This document shows, one piece after another, positions 18,447 through 28,141 of a stretch of DNA of 64,000 bases. The notes beneath the pieces were generated by a model. That model did not search any database and was not told the DNA's origin. It saw only the letters and a list, made by a program, of their open reading frames with translations. Both the position numbers and the translations under genes were made by a program. Position 1 is the stretch's first letter. Each line of letters begins with the position of its first letter. The stretch is taken from the NCBI GenBank assembly GCA_009838735.1, contig VXQZ01000008.1, forward strand, positions 1-64,000, given 5' to 3'. This stretch comes from Chloroflexota bacterium (GTDB taxonomy: Bacteria; Chloroflexota; Dehalococcoidia; Bin125).

Positions 18447-19754
18447 TCAACTGCGAGCCTGAGGGTAAGACATCGTCCCCTCCGGCTCATCGACGTCGGC
18501 TGGCTCGTCCGGAAGTCTGGGCCGGGTCGCCAACGCCAGCCAGACCAGACCGCTCGCCGTGCCGATTCCCGCGACCACGAAGGGCAGCGCCCAGCCGTCG
18601 CTCAGGTCGCGCAGCGCTCCGGTCAGCAAACTGCCACCGGCCGAGTAGATCATCATCACGACCGAGGCCCAGCCCATGATCTGTCCGATGTTGGCCGGAC
18701 CGAAGTAGTCGGCGCGCAGGGTATTGATGTTCGGCCCGCGTCCGCCCCAGGCTGTCCAGTGTAGGACAGCCCCGAGGATGATCATGGGGAAGGAATCGGC
18801 GATGGCCAGGACGATCGCCGCGGCGGCATGTCCGGCGAGGCACATGGCGATGATCACCCGTTTCGAGATGACGTCGCCGGCATAGCCACCTACCAACTGA
18901 GCGACGATCTGACAGACCGTGCCGATCACGATGGCGATCGCTGCGTGTCCCGGACCCAGTCCCTCGATCTCGCCGACGCGGAGGACGAAGAATCCACTCA
19001 CCGCCGCGACCATCAACAGCGGCGAACCATGGGCGAAGGACAGCGCCCAGAACGAGCGCGTCCGCAGCGCTTCGCGGGTCGTGAAGTCGCGGCGCTGCTG
19101 AACGGGCGCAACCGGTGCGTCCGGTCGTGCGACCGTCGCGGCGCGGGCCGGTTCGGGCGACGCTCCGCGATCGATGGGTCGGACGATTAGCGTCGCGATC
19201 ACTTGCCCGACGATGAAGAGCAACACCCCCGAGCCAATCGATGTTGCGCGCCAGCCGACGCCGTCGATCAGGAACGAGATCAGCGGCGCCAGGAAGCTGC
19301 CGATGGCCAGGCCGGTCATCAGATATCCCATCGCGCGAGCGCGGGTGCGCTGGAACCAGTGCACGACGGCCACCGTGAGGGTCATGAACCCGCCGACGCC
19401 CGCTCCGATCGAGATGATGAAGTAGTAGATGAAGAACGTGGCCTGGTTGTTGATGAACCCGAAGAGAATCAAACCCAGCGCGGTCGAGGCGATCCCCAGC
19501 CGCATCATCATCCGAGGGCCGTACCGGTCGATCGCCCAGCCCTGGACCGGTCCGAGCGCGCCCGACTCGATCCGCGTCATCGCCAGCGCGAGACCGAACA
19601 GCGTCGCCGACCACATGAACTCTTCCTGCAGCGCGGCGACGTAGAAACCGGTCGCGTGCATGACCAGCCCGCCCAGCAGGATCTGTACCACGATCCCGCC
19701 GGAGACGATGTACCAGCCGAAAAACACGCGACCGGTGGCGAAGCGGCGTACCAC
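18447..19754 (-). CDS. MFS transporter (OFA/monocarboxylate-like), paralog 1
   Basis: FFGWYIVSGGIVVQILLGGLVMHATGFYVAALQEEF...GPVQGWAIDRYGPRMMMRLGI; multiple TM segments. Confidence 0.92.
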   Translation of the reverse strand: MVRRFATGRVFFGWYIVSGGIVVQILLGGLVMHATGFYVAALQEEFMWSATLFGLALAMTRIESGALGPVQGWAIDRYGPRMMMRLGIASTALGLILFGFINNQATFFIYYFIISIGAGVGGFMTLTVAVVHWFQRTRARAMGYLMTGLAIGSFLAPLISFLIDGVGWRATSIGSGVLLFIVGQVIATLIVRPIDRGASPEPARAATVARPDAPVAPVQQRRDFTTREALRTRSFWALSFAHGSPLLMVAAVSGFFVLRVGEIEGLGPGHAAIAIVIGTVCQIVAQLVGGYAGDVISKRVIIAMCLAGHAAAAIVLAIADSFPMIILGAVLHWTAWGGRGPNINTLRADYFGPANIGQIMGWASVVMMIYSAGGSLLTGALRDLSDGWALPFVVAGIGTASGLVWLALATRPRLPDEPADVDEPEGTMSYPQARS

Positions 19755-19779
19755 TCAGATCAACCTAGCGTGCGCCGCT

Positions 19780-21132
19780 TCAGTCGCCTCCCGGGCGATT
19801 GGGACGAGAAACGGCGATGAGTTGCGCCGAACTCGGCGTCAAACGTCTCGCCGCGGCGACGGCCTGGGCGAGCCGCGGGCGTGTCGCCATGGCGACCCAC
19901 AGCACTCCGGAGCCGGCACCGATGCCGACCACGAGGAAACCGAGCATGAAATCGCCGCTGACATCGCGGAGTGTGCCGACGATCAGCGAGCCGGCCACCA
20001 TGAACAGCATCATCACGGTCGACGACCAGCCCATGATCTGGCCGAAGCTGGAAGGGCCAAAGTAGTCGGCGCGAAGTGCCGTGATCAGCGGTCCTCGCGC
20101 GCCCCAGGCCAGACCATTGACCACAGAACAAAGCATCACCAACAGATAGCTGTCGGCAATGCCTAACAGCACACCAGCTGCGCCGTGGCCGATCATGCAG
20201 AAGTGCAGGATCAGCCGCTTGGAGATCAGATCTCCCAGGTAACCCATCGTCAGCTGACCGACGAGCTGGCAAGCCGACATCACCAGCCAGGCGAGGCCCG
20301 CGTCGGCGGCCGATAGGCCTTCGATCTCCTGTACGCGGGTCGCGAAGTACACCATCATCCCGGACACGACCATCAGCGGCGCGCCGTGTGCCAGAGCGAG
20401 CGCCCAGAACGACCGCGTCCGCAGCGCTTCGCGCGCCGTGAAGTCACGGTGGCGGTACATGCTCTCCGGGCTGGCCGCGACTGACGCATTGGAACCGTCG
20501 CGACGTGATCCGCTGGCAGGGCCGCCGTCGGGTTCCATGCCTTTGTCTCGCGGATGACGAACAAACAACGAGGACAGCGCGAGTCCCACGACCATCAGCA
20601 GGACGCCGGTGCCGATCGCCGTCCAGCGCCAGCCGACCGCGTCCATCAACGAACCCACGACAGGCGCCCAGAACCCGCCCAGACCGAATCCCATCGCCAT
20701 GAAGCCAAGAGCCCGCGAGCGCAGCCGCTCGAACCAGGTCACAGTGACGACCGAGATCGTCATGAACCCGCCCACTGAGGCGCCGATCGAGATCAGGAAG
20801 TAGAACCCGATGAAGCTGCCCGGATCCCAGAGACGGCTAAAGGCGATCATGCCGACCGCCGTCAAACCGACTCCCCAGCGGATCATCGTCTTGGGACTGA
20901 ACCGGTCAATCAGCCAGCCCTGGATCGGTCCCAGCACACCGCTCTCAACCCGAGTGAGGGTGAAGGCGAACGCGAACAGAGAGGCCGACCAGAGGTACTC
21001 GGCTTTGAGCTCAGCCACATAGAAGCTGAAGGAATGGAAGACCAGTCCGCCGATCAGCATGTTGATCACCATGCCGGCGGCGACGATGTACCAACCGAAG
21101 AAGATCTTGCGCGGGATCAAGCGCGAGCGCAT
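19780..21132 (-). CDS. MFS transporter (OFA/monocarboxylate-like), paralog 2
   Basis: FFGWYIVAAGMVINMLIGGLVFHSFSFYVAELKAEYLWSASLF...GPIQGWLIDRFSPKTMIRWGV. Confidence 0.92.
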   Translation of the reverse strand: MRSRLIPRKIFFGWYIVAAGMVINMLIGGLVFHSFSFYVAELKAEYLWSASLFAFAFTLTRVESGVLGPIQGWLIDRFSPKTMIRWGVGLTAVGMIAFSRLWDPGSFIGFYFLISIGASVGGFMTISVVTVTWFERLRSRALGFMAMGFGLGGFWAPVVGSLMDAVGWRWTAIGTGVLLMVVGLALSSLFVRHPRDKGMEPDGGPASGSRRDGSNASVAASPESMYRHRDFTAREALRTRSFWALALAHGAPLMVVSGMMVYFATRVQEIEGLSAADAGLAWLVMSACQLVGQLTMGYLGDLISKRLILHFCMIGHGAAGVLLGIADSYLLVMLCSVVNGLAWGARGPLITALRADYFGPSSFGQIMGWSSTVMMLFMVAGSLIVGTLRDVSGDFMLGFLVVGIGAGSGVLWVAMATRPRLAQAVAAARRLTPSSAQLIAVSRPNRPGGD

Positions 21133-21160
21133 TGACCCAGTATCAGGTATCGCGGAGTCG

Positions 21161-22552
21161 TTACCGATCGCGGGAGGCGCGCTGCGGGGCCCGCCGGACC
21201 GTCGGACTGGTGGACGGCCGGTTGGGCCGGAACATGGCGATCGGCTGGGCCCGCTGCAATGGACCGCGGGCCGTCACCACCCGCACGCCGGGCAAACGCG
21301 GACGGCCGGCCATCAGCACCCAGATCGCGCCGGTCAGAGCGCCCAGGCCGAGCACGGTGAAGGGAATCCCGTAACTGCCGGTCGCATCGAAGAGCACGGA
21401 GGAGAGAAACCCGCCGACGGTCATGAAGGTCGACATCACGATCGACGACCAGCCCATGATCTGCCCGAAGTTCGAAGCGCCGAAGTAGTCGGCCCGCAAC
21501 GCAGTGATCAGCGGCGCGCGCGAACCCCAGGCCAGTCCGTTGATGATCGCAGCAAGCAGGATCATCTCGAAGGACGCGGCGAATGCCAGCATGATCGCTG
21601 CCGCGCAATGCCCGAACATCGCCGGCACCAGGAGCAACCGCTTCGAGAAGCGATCTCCGAGATAGCCCATACCCAGCTGGCCGACCAGTTGGGCCACGTT
21701 CATCGCCGTGTAGGCGATTCCAGCGTGCGTCAGGTTCAGGCCCTCGACCTCTGTGACCAGCAGTGTGAAGTGGACGAACACGCCTGAGACCACGAGCAGT
21801 GGCGCGCCGTGAGCCAGCGCCAGTCCCCAGAACGCCCGGGTGCGCAACGCCTCGCGGACGGTGAAGTCGCGGTGACGATGCGGATTCGCCGGCGGTTGGG
21901 ATCGCGCCGCGCCCTCGGTCGACTCAACGACGCTTCCGCCGTCTCTGACCAGCCCACGATCTTCCGGTCGTCGGACAAACAGCGTGGCGAGAATCTGTCC
22001 CACGCCGAACAACACGATGGCCGAGAGCAGCGCGGCGCTGCGCCAGCCGATCTCCTGGATCATGATCCCGACCGGCAATGCCAGGAAGCCGCCAAGGGCA
22101 AATCCGGTTGACATGTAGCCCAATGCACGGGAGCGCTTGCGCTCGAACCAGGTCACGACCGCGACCGATACGGTCATGAATCCACCGACCGACGCGCCAA
22201 TCGCAACAACGAAGTAGAACGCGATGAAGGTTCCCTGGCTCCACAGCTGGGAGAACGCCAGCAACCCGATCGTGGTTGACGCGATCCCGAGGCGCATCAT
22301 TGTCTGCGGACCGAAACGGTCGATCAGCCATCCCTGAACCGGTCCGAGCACACCCGATTCGATCCTGGTGATCATGAAGGCCAAACCGAATATCGTGGCC
22401 GGCCAGAGGAACTCGGCCTTGAGTTCGGCCACGTAGAAGTGGAAGGCGTGCATGATCAGCCCGCCCATCAGCATGTTGATCACGATGCCGGCGGCGACGA
22501 TGTACCAGCCGTAGAAGATGTTGCGGTCGGATCCGAAGAGCGCGGGCAGCAC
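21161..22552 (-). CDS. MFS transporter (OFA/monocarboxylate-like), paralog 3
   Basis: IFYGWYIVAAGIVINMLMGGLIMHAFHFYVAELKAEFLWPATIFG...GPVQGWLIDRFGPQTMMRLGIAST. Confidence 0.92.
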   Translation of the reverse strand: MLPALFGSDRNIFYGWYIVAAGIVINMLMGGLIMHAFHFYVAELKAEFLWPATIFGLAFMITRIESGVLGPVQGWLIDRFGPQTMMRLGIASTTIGLLAFSQLWSQGTFIAFYFVVAIGASVGGFMTVSVAVVTWFERKRSRALGYMSTGFALGGFLALPVGIMIQEIGWRSAALLSAIVLFGVGQILATLFVRRPEDRGLVRDGGSVVESTEGAARSQPPANPHRHRDFTVREALRTRAFWGLALAHGAPLLVVSGVFVHFTLLVTEVEGLNLTHAGIAYTAMNVAQLVGQLGMGYLGDRFSKRLLLVPAMFGHCAAAIMLAFAASFEMILLAAIINGLAWGSRAPLITALRADYFGASNFGQIMGWSSIVMSTFMTVGGFLSSVLFDATGSYGIPFTVLGLGALTGAIWVLMAGRPRLPGVRVVTARGPLQRAQPIAMFRPNRPSTSPTVRRAPQRASRDR

Positions 22553-22635
22553 GCGGGGTCTTCCTCCTGAAGCCTCCCATGCCCGCTGAGCGCCGTCCGA
22601 TGCCTGATGACGCGCTGTCGGTCGGCTCGAATCGG

Positions 22636-22659
22636 TACAGGTGACCGCAGGTCACTGTA
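22636..22659. promoter_or_regulatory. Candidate operator: interrupted palindrome in divergent promoter region
   Basis: TACAGGTGACC-GCA-GGTCACTGTA between MFS paralog 3 (-) and cyclase gene (+). Confidence 0.45.
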
Positions 22660-22756
22660 TCTGCCGAGCACGCGATGGTCTGCGCTCTGGCATACTGCCA
22701 GCCGATTGCCCGACACTCAGCAACGCAGCAAGGGCTGCCTGGAAAGGAACTCGACG

Positions 22757-23692
22757 ATGGCCACTCAGACCGGAACTCGCGCGGATGTCGATGCCCTGGC
22801 GCAGCAACTCTCGAACTGGGGACGCTGGGGACCCGAGGACGAGCGCGGGGCGCTGAACTTCATCACGCCCGAAGTCTCGGCCGCGGCGGCGGCGCTGGTT
22901 TCCGACGGCGTGACGGTGAGTTGCGCGCTCGAGTTGGCCAAGACGCCGGCGGCCGACAATCCGACGCCGGTGACGCACTTCATGACCGGCGCAGGCGATG
23001 TCAGCGGTCTGGGCGGGCTGCGAGGGCTGGAGGCGACGGGCGACGGCTTCATGATCTCGCCGCACGGCATGGCCAACACGCACATCGACGCGCTCTGTCA
23101 CATTCTCGACGACGGCAAGATGTACAACGGCTTCCCGGCGACGGACGTGCTCTCAACGGGCGCCGAGAAGAACTCGATCATGGGCCTCGAACAAGGCATT
23201 TCCACGCGCGGGGTGCTGCTCGATATCGCGCGAGTCAGGGGCGTCGACTGGTTGGAACTGGGCGAAGGGATCTCGGTGGCCGACCTTGAAGCAGCCGAGG
23301 CCGCTCAGGGTGTCAGGGTTCGTTCTGGAGACATCTTGCTGGTCCGCACTGGCCGGGACACGCGACGCGAGGCCGAAGGCGCCTGGCCGCCGTTCAGCGG
23401 CATGGCCGGTCTATTGATGGAGACCTTGCCCTGGATCCGCGAGCGCGAGGTGGCCATCCTCGGTTGCGACGGCGTCTCCGACATGGTGCCGTCGAACATC
23501 GAGGACTCACCGCTGCCGATTCACCACATCATCATCACGTACATGGGCGTCCATCTGATCGACAATGCGAGACTTGGCCCGGTGGCCGAGGCCTGCGCCG
23601 AGCGCAATCGCTGGGAGTTCCTGCTCACGATCGCGCCGCTGCGCCTGGTCGGCGGCACGGCGTCGCCAATCAATCCGATTGCGATGTTCTGA
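22757..23692 (+). CDS. Cyclase family protein (kynurenine formamidase-like)
   Basis: LSNWGRWGPEDERGALNFITPE..., HGMANTHIDALCHI metal-binding motif, GDILLVRTGRD. Confidence 0.9.
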   Translation: MATQTGTRADVDALAQQLSNWGRWGPEDERGALNFITPEVSAAAAALVSDGVTVSCALELAKTPAADNPTPVTHFMTGAGDVSGLGGLRGLEATGDGFMISPHGMANTHIDALCHILDDGKMYNGFPATDVLSTGAEKNSIMGLEQGISTRGVLLDIARVRGVDWLELGEGISVADLEAAEAAQGVRVRSGDILLVRTGRDTRREAEGAWPPFSGMAGLLMETLPWIREREVAILGCDGVSDMVPSNIEDSPLPIHHIIITYMGVHLIDNARLGPVAEACAERNRWEFLLTIAPLRLVGGTASPINPIAMF

Positions 23693-23718
23693 CTCGTGGG
23701 CATTGGAAGAGGAAATCC

Positions 23719-26283
23719 ATGACTGAATCACTGCCTCTGAGCGGCGCCGTCGTGCTTGACCTGGCCGACGAGCCGATGATCAGCGCGGGACGCTACCTCG
23801 CCGATCTTGGCGCGCGGGTGGTCCGGATCGAGTCGGCCAACGGCGATCGGATTCGCCGAGTTGGACCGTGGGTCGACGGCGAACCGGGCAACGAGCGCGC
23901 ATTGCGGCATCTGCTCTACAACCAGGGCAAGGAATCGCTGGCCCTCGATCTCGACGCGGCTGAGTCATGGGACATCATCGAGCAGCTCGCCTCACAGAGC
24001 GATGTGGTGATCGCGCCGCTTGAGAAGTCGCCGATGGCGGCGCGGTTCATCCAGGGCCTGCATGAGTCGGCGCAGCGTAGTGATGGACCGTCGATCATCG
24101 ATGTCGTCTTCCGCCGTAACGATCCGTCGGAGCAAGTGACTGACCTGATCGCGATGGCGGCCGGCAGCCAGCTGGTCTGCAACGGATTCCCCGACATTGC
24201 CCCCGATTATCCCGCCGGCAAGCTGGGCTACAAGCAGTCGTCCAACCTCGCGGTCGCGGCGGCGGTGGCGTCAATTTTCCAGCGAGCCCGGGGCGGCCCC
24301 GCCGTCTCATCCACGATTTCACTGCAAGAGGCGGTGATCTCGACGATCATCCAGGCCGCTAATCCGAATCTCTACAACTGGCACGGGATGGTTGCGGAGC
24401 GGACGGGGACCGGTGGATTGCGCTATCCGATCGTTGGTCGAGGTCCCGGCTCGTTCGAGTCGGGCGAATTCGAGAGCGGCGAGATCGTGTTCATCGATAC
24501 GCCGGGCGTGACTTTCGAGACCACCGACGGGCTCTGGGTCACGTACCTCCAATCACCGACGAATCTGACCTGGCAGGCGTTTCCCGAGTGGTATGCCGAG
24601 GTGACCGGTGACGATCAGCTACTCGGGGAGCCGTGGAGCGAGCCGTCGTATCGCATCACCCACCAGGTGGAAATGCAGGAGTTCGTCACGAGATTCTGCA
24701 AGGCGCAACAGCGAGACGCGCTGATCGAACGGGCGCAACGAAACACCGACCTTGCCCTGCCGGTCCAGACCGGCCTCGACATCGCTGCCGACGAGCATTT
24801 GCACGAGCGCGGCTTCTTCCCGCAGGTCGAGCATCCTGTGCTGAACCGAACGTTGCCGTTGCCTCGTACTCCGTACCGCTCAACCCGCCTCGAGACGACG
24901 CCTCGTCCCGCTCCTGGCCTCGGAGAACACTCGGTCGCTGTCCTGCATGAGCTCGGCGGGTTGTCGGGCAAGCAGATCAACGATCTGATCGAACTCGGCG
25001 TCGTCAAAGGCGAACGACCCACCAGCCAGGCGCCGTCTGAACCGTTTGAGCGCTCGCCGATCGCCATTCAACCGCGACCCCCCACCAGGCTGCCGCTGGA
25101 AGGCGTGCGCGTACTCGACTTCTGCTGGATGGCAGCCGGCCCACTAATCACCGAGATGCTGGCCAACCTGGGCGCCGATGTGATCAAGATCGAATCGGTC
25201 TCCGGCATCGACACGGTCCGAGAATTCTCCCATCCGCCCGAGGGTTTCACGATCGACACGGGCGCGTTCTTCAACGACACCAACACCGACAAGCGCTCAC
25301 TGACCCTCAATCTGCATCACCCAAAGACGCGAGAGCTGATTCTCGAGATGCTGCCCCATTTCGATCTGGTCACGAACAACTTCGCTCCGGGAGCGATGGA
25401 GAAGTTCCACCTGACCTACGACGAACTGCGCGAGCACAAGCCCGACCTGATCTATGCATCGTTCCCGGTCATGGGCACCTTCGGACCGAAGAAGGCGTAC
25501 CGCGGGATCGGCAACGGCGTAACGGCGCTCTCGGGCGTTGCCGGACACACGGGACAACCCGACCGCGCGCCGATTGGGATTGGCACGCTGCATACGGATT
25601 TCACCCTGGCGCCGATTGCATCGTCGCTATTGATTTCGGCCCTCATCCATCGCGAGCGAACCGGTGAAGGACAGCAAATCGAGATCGCCCAGTACGAGGC
25701 TGCCGTCCACCTGCTCGACCACGAGCTGATGGACGCCCTGATCAACGGCGTCGATACGCCCCGAATCGGCAACCGCTCGACCGAGTACTGTCCGCACGGG
25801 CTGTTCCCGGCGTCGGGCGACGACTCCTGGCTGGCAGTCGCTGTCCGCGACCGTCGCGAGTGGCGAGAACTCTGCGACTTGATTGGCCGCGACGATCTTT
25901 CGCAGCGTGCCGATCTGCTGACCCTCGAAGGGCGCAAGGCCTCCGAAGACGAAATCGAAGCAGCACTGTCGGCCTGGTCCGCGCGTCATGAAGTCTGGGA
26001 GGCCTCGTCGATGCTTCAGGCGCGCGGCATCCCTGCCTCGCTGGCCGAGACGGCCGCGGACCTCGCGGTCCACGACGCGGGCGCAGAGAGCCTGTTCTTT
26101 CGCTACGACCGCGGCAACGTGCCATTCATCACCCAGCACCAACCGTTCACCTGGAACGGCGAGCGCCTGGGCTCGCGTCCGTCACCAGGACTCGGGGAGC
26201 ATTCCGAAGAGATCCTCAAGGGCGAGTTCGGAGTCGACGACGAGCGCTATGTGGAGCTGCTGATCGAACAGGTCATCTTCTAG
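23719..26283 (+). CDS. Fused (two-domain) CaiB/BaiF CoA-transferase
   Basis: Two CaiB-like halves: N-half LDLADEPMISAGRYLADLGARVVRIES; C-half VLDFCWMAAGPLITEMLANLGADVIKIESVSG ... HTDFTLAPIA...HRERTGEGQQIEI. Confidence 0.92.
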   Translation: MTESLPLSGAVVLDLADEPMISAGRYLADLGARVVRIESANGDRIRRVGPWVDGEPGNERALRHLLYNQGKESLALDLDAAESWDIIEQLASQSDVVIAPLEKSPMAARFIQGLHESAQRSDGPSIIDVVFRRNDPSEQVTDLIAMAAGSQLVCNGFPDIAPDYPAGKLGYKQSSNLAVAAAVASIFQRARGGPAVSSTISLQEAVISTIIQAANPNLYNWHGMVAERTGTGGLRYPIVGRGPGSFESGEFESGEIVFIDTPGVTFETTDGLWVTYLQSPTNLTWQAFPEWYAEVTGDDQLLGEPWSEPSYRITHQVEMQEFVTRFCKAQQRDALIERAQRNTDLALPVQTGLDIAADEHLHERGFFPQVEHPVLNRTLPLPRTPYRSTRLETTPRPAPGLGEHSVAVLHELGGLSGKQINDLIELGVVKGERPTSQAPSEPFERSPIAIQPRPPTRLPLEGVRVLDFCWMAAGPLITEMLANLGADVIKIESVSGIDTVREFSHPPEGFTIDTGAFFNDTNTDKRSLTLNLHHPKTRELILEMLPHFDLVTNNFAPGAMEKFHLTYDELREHKPDLIYASFPVMGTFGPKKAYRGIGNGVTALSGVAGHTGQPDRAPIGIGTLHTDFTLAPIASSLLISALIHRERTGEGQQIEIAQYEAAVHLLDHELMDALINGVDTPRIGNRSTEYCPHGLFPASGDDSWLAVAVRDRREWRELCDLIGRDDLSQRADLLTLEGRKASEDEIEAALSAWSARHEVWEASSMLQARGIPASLAETAADLAVHDAGAESLFFRYDRGNVPFITQHQPFTWNGERLGSRPSPGLGEHSEEILKGEFGVDDERYVELLIEQVIF

Positions 26284-26292
26284 AGGGCGCGC

Positions 26293-26328
26293 ATCGTCAT
26301 ACCCGCGCTCGGCGCGGATATGACGATG
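26293..26328. repeat. REP-like palindrome, copy 2; long hairpin between convergent genes (possible bidirectional terminator)
   Basis: CATCGTCATA-c-CCGCGC-tcg-GCGCGG-a-TATGACGATG; near-perfect inverted repeat. Confidence 0.75.
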
Positions 26329-26335
26329 TCTGGTA

Positions 26336-26677
26336 TCACAGGACCTCGCGGCCGCGTTCCCCGGTTCGGACTCGGACGGCCTCTTCGACATCGGTGACGA
26401 AGATCTTGCCGTCTCCGGTGCGGTCGGAACGGGCGCCGGCGATGATCGCCTCGATCGCCGGCTCCACGTTGAAGTCCGAAATGACCGTGATGATCTTCAC
26501 TTTGGGGATCATGTCGACGGTGTAGAACTGTCCGCCGCGGCCGGCCTGCACGACGCCGCCCTGGTAGCCGTGACCGGCGACCCGCTCGACGTGCAAACCG
26601 GTGATTCCCGCTTCGATCAGCTGGCGCTTGACCGGTTCCAGCGACTCGGGCCGGACGATTGCTTCGATCTTTTTCAT
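26336..26677 (-). CDS. glnK: P-II family nitrogen regulatory protein
   Basis: MKKIEAIVRPESLEPVKRQLIEAGITGLHVERVAGHGYQGG...GDGKIFVTDVEEAVRVRTGERG. Confidence 0.95.
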   Translation of the reverse strand: MKKIEAIVRPESLEPVKRQLIEAGITGLHVERVAGHGYQGGVVQAGRGGQFYTVDMIPKVKIITVISDFNVEPAIEAIIAGARSDRTGDGKIFVTDVEEAVRVRTGERGREVL

Positions 26678-27990
26678 GACAGCAACCTCCTCAGCGCTTC
26701 GGTTCCGGAGGGGATTTCCTCGTCAATCGTATCGCTGGCGTCCCAACCAAAGCCGATCTCGTCGAACTCGTAGGCCGGTTCGCCATGCGTGCTGCGGTCG
26801 AGTCCGATCATCTCTTCCGTCTCATCGACTCGGAGCGGCATGAGCTTCTGGACAACGATGAACAGTACCGAGGACAAGACGAACGACCAGGCAAGCGCGG
26901 CGAGGACGCCGATGAGCTGACGCCAGATCAGATCGGCGCTGCCGCCGATGAACCCGTTCGCTCCACCGGTCACCTCGGCGACGGCAAAGATGCCAATCGC
27001 TAGCGCGCCCCACATGCCGCCGACGCCGTGAACTGCAAAGACATCGAGTGTGTCGTCCATGTCGCGCCAGTTGTGCAGCAGCCGCACCGCGTAGAAGCCG
27101 AGAATCGAGGCCACTACTCCGATGCAGAGCGCGGGGAAGAAGTTGAGATAGCCATCGGTCGCCGGCCAAAGGCCTACAGCGCCGGCTGCCGGCGTGATCG
27201 CCACCAAACCGGCCACCGCGCCGGTCGCCGCGCCAATGATCGAAGGATGGCCTGTGTAGCGCCAGGACAGGAAGGTCCAGGCGAGCAGGCCGCCGGCGGC
27301 GGAGATTTGCGTCTGCACGAATGCGTTGATGGCCGACTCGTTGGCGGCAAGAGCTGAACCGGCGTTGAATCCGAACCAGCCGAACCAGAGCAGACCTGCG
27401 CCAAGCACGACCTTGGACACGTCGTGCGGCCTGGTCTCCGCGACTGAGTCTCGGCGGCGTCCGACGAAGAGAGCGCCGGCCAATGCCGCTGCCCCGGCGT
27501 TGATGTGGACCACTGTGCCGCCAGCGAAGTCCAGCGCTTCGAGCTGGAACAACCAGCCGTCGCCGTGCCAGACCCAGTGACAGAGCGGCGCGTAGACAAC
27601 CGTAATCCAGAGGACCGTGAAGACCAGCAGCGCTTTGAACGAGATGCGCTCGACGAACGCGCCGGTGATCAGGGCCGGCGTGATGATCGCGAACATCATC
27701 TGGAAGACCATGAACGCCATGCCATCGGCCGTTGGTTCGAGACCACGCAGGCCGAAATTAGTCAAATTGCCGACGAACCCGCCGATGTCGGTGCCGAATG
27801 CGAGTGAGTAGCCCCACATGATCCAGACGACCGTCGCCACGCCGGCCATGATGAACGACTGCATGATCGTCGCGGCGGCGGATTTGGTCCGAACCAGGCC
27901 TGAATAGAAGAATGCAAGGCCCGGCGTCATCAACAGCACGAGCGCCGCTGAGGTCAACAACCAGGCAGTGTTTCCGGAATCCATACGCAA
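26674..27990 (-). CDS. amtB: Ammonium transporter
   Basis: LMTPGLAFFYSGLVRTKSAAATIMQSF, FAGGTVVHINAGAAALAGALFVGRR; overlaps glnK by 4 nt. Confidence 0.96.
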   Translation of the reverse strand: MRMDSGNTAWLLTSAALVLLMTPGLAFFYSGLVRTKSAAATIMQSFIMAGVATVVWIMWGYSLAFGTDIGGFVGNLTNFGLRGLEPTADGMAFMVFQMMFAIITPALITGAFVERISFKALLVFTVLWITVVYAPLCHWVWHGDGWLFQLEALDFAGGTVVHINAGAAALAGALFVGRRRDSVAETRPHDVSKVVLGAGLLWFGWFGFNAGSALAANESAINAFVQTQISAAGGLLAWTFLSWRYTGHPSIIGAATGAVAGLVAITPAAGAVGLWPATDGYLNFFPALCIGVVASILGFYAVRLLHNWRDMDDTLDVFAVHGVGGMWGALAIGIFAVAEVTGGANGFIGGSADLIWRQLIGVLAALAWSFVLSSVLFIVVQKLMPLRVDETEEMIGLDRSTHGEPAYEFDEIGFGWDASDTIDEEIPSGTEALRRLLS

Positions 27991-28141
27991 CCCCCGTCAT
28001 CGGGCGCTGTTGACATAGGAAGACTAAATCAACTGAAACGCGCCCGTCCGCAGAACCAGTGCACGTAGTGTCGCCGACGGACTCATCCGACTGGTTACGG
28101 ATAGATGAATTCGAGACCGGGATCGGTGATAGCCTCGCCCA

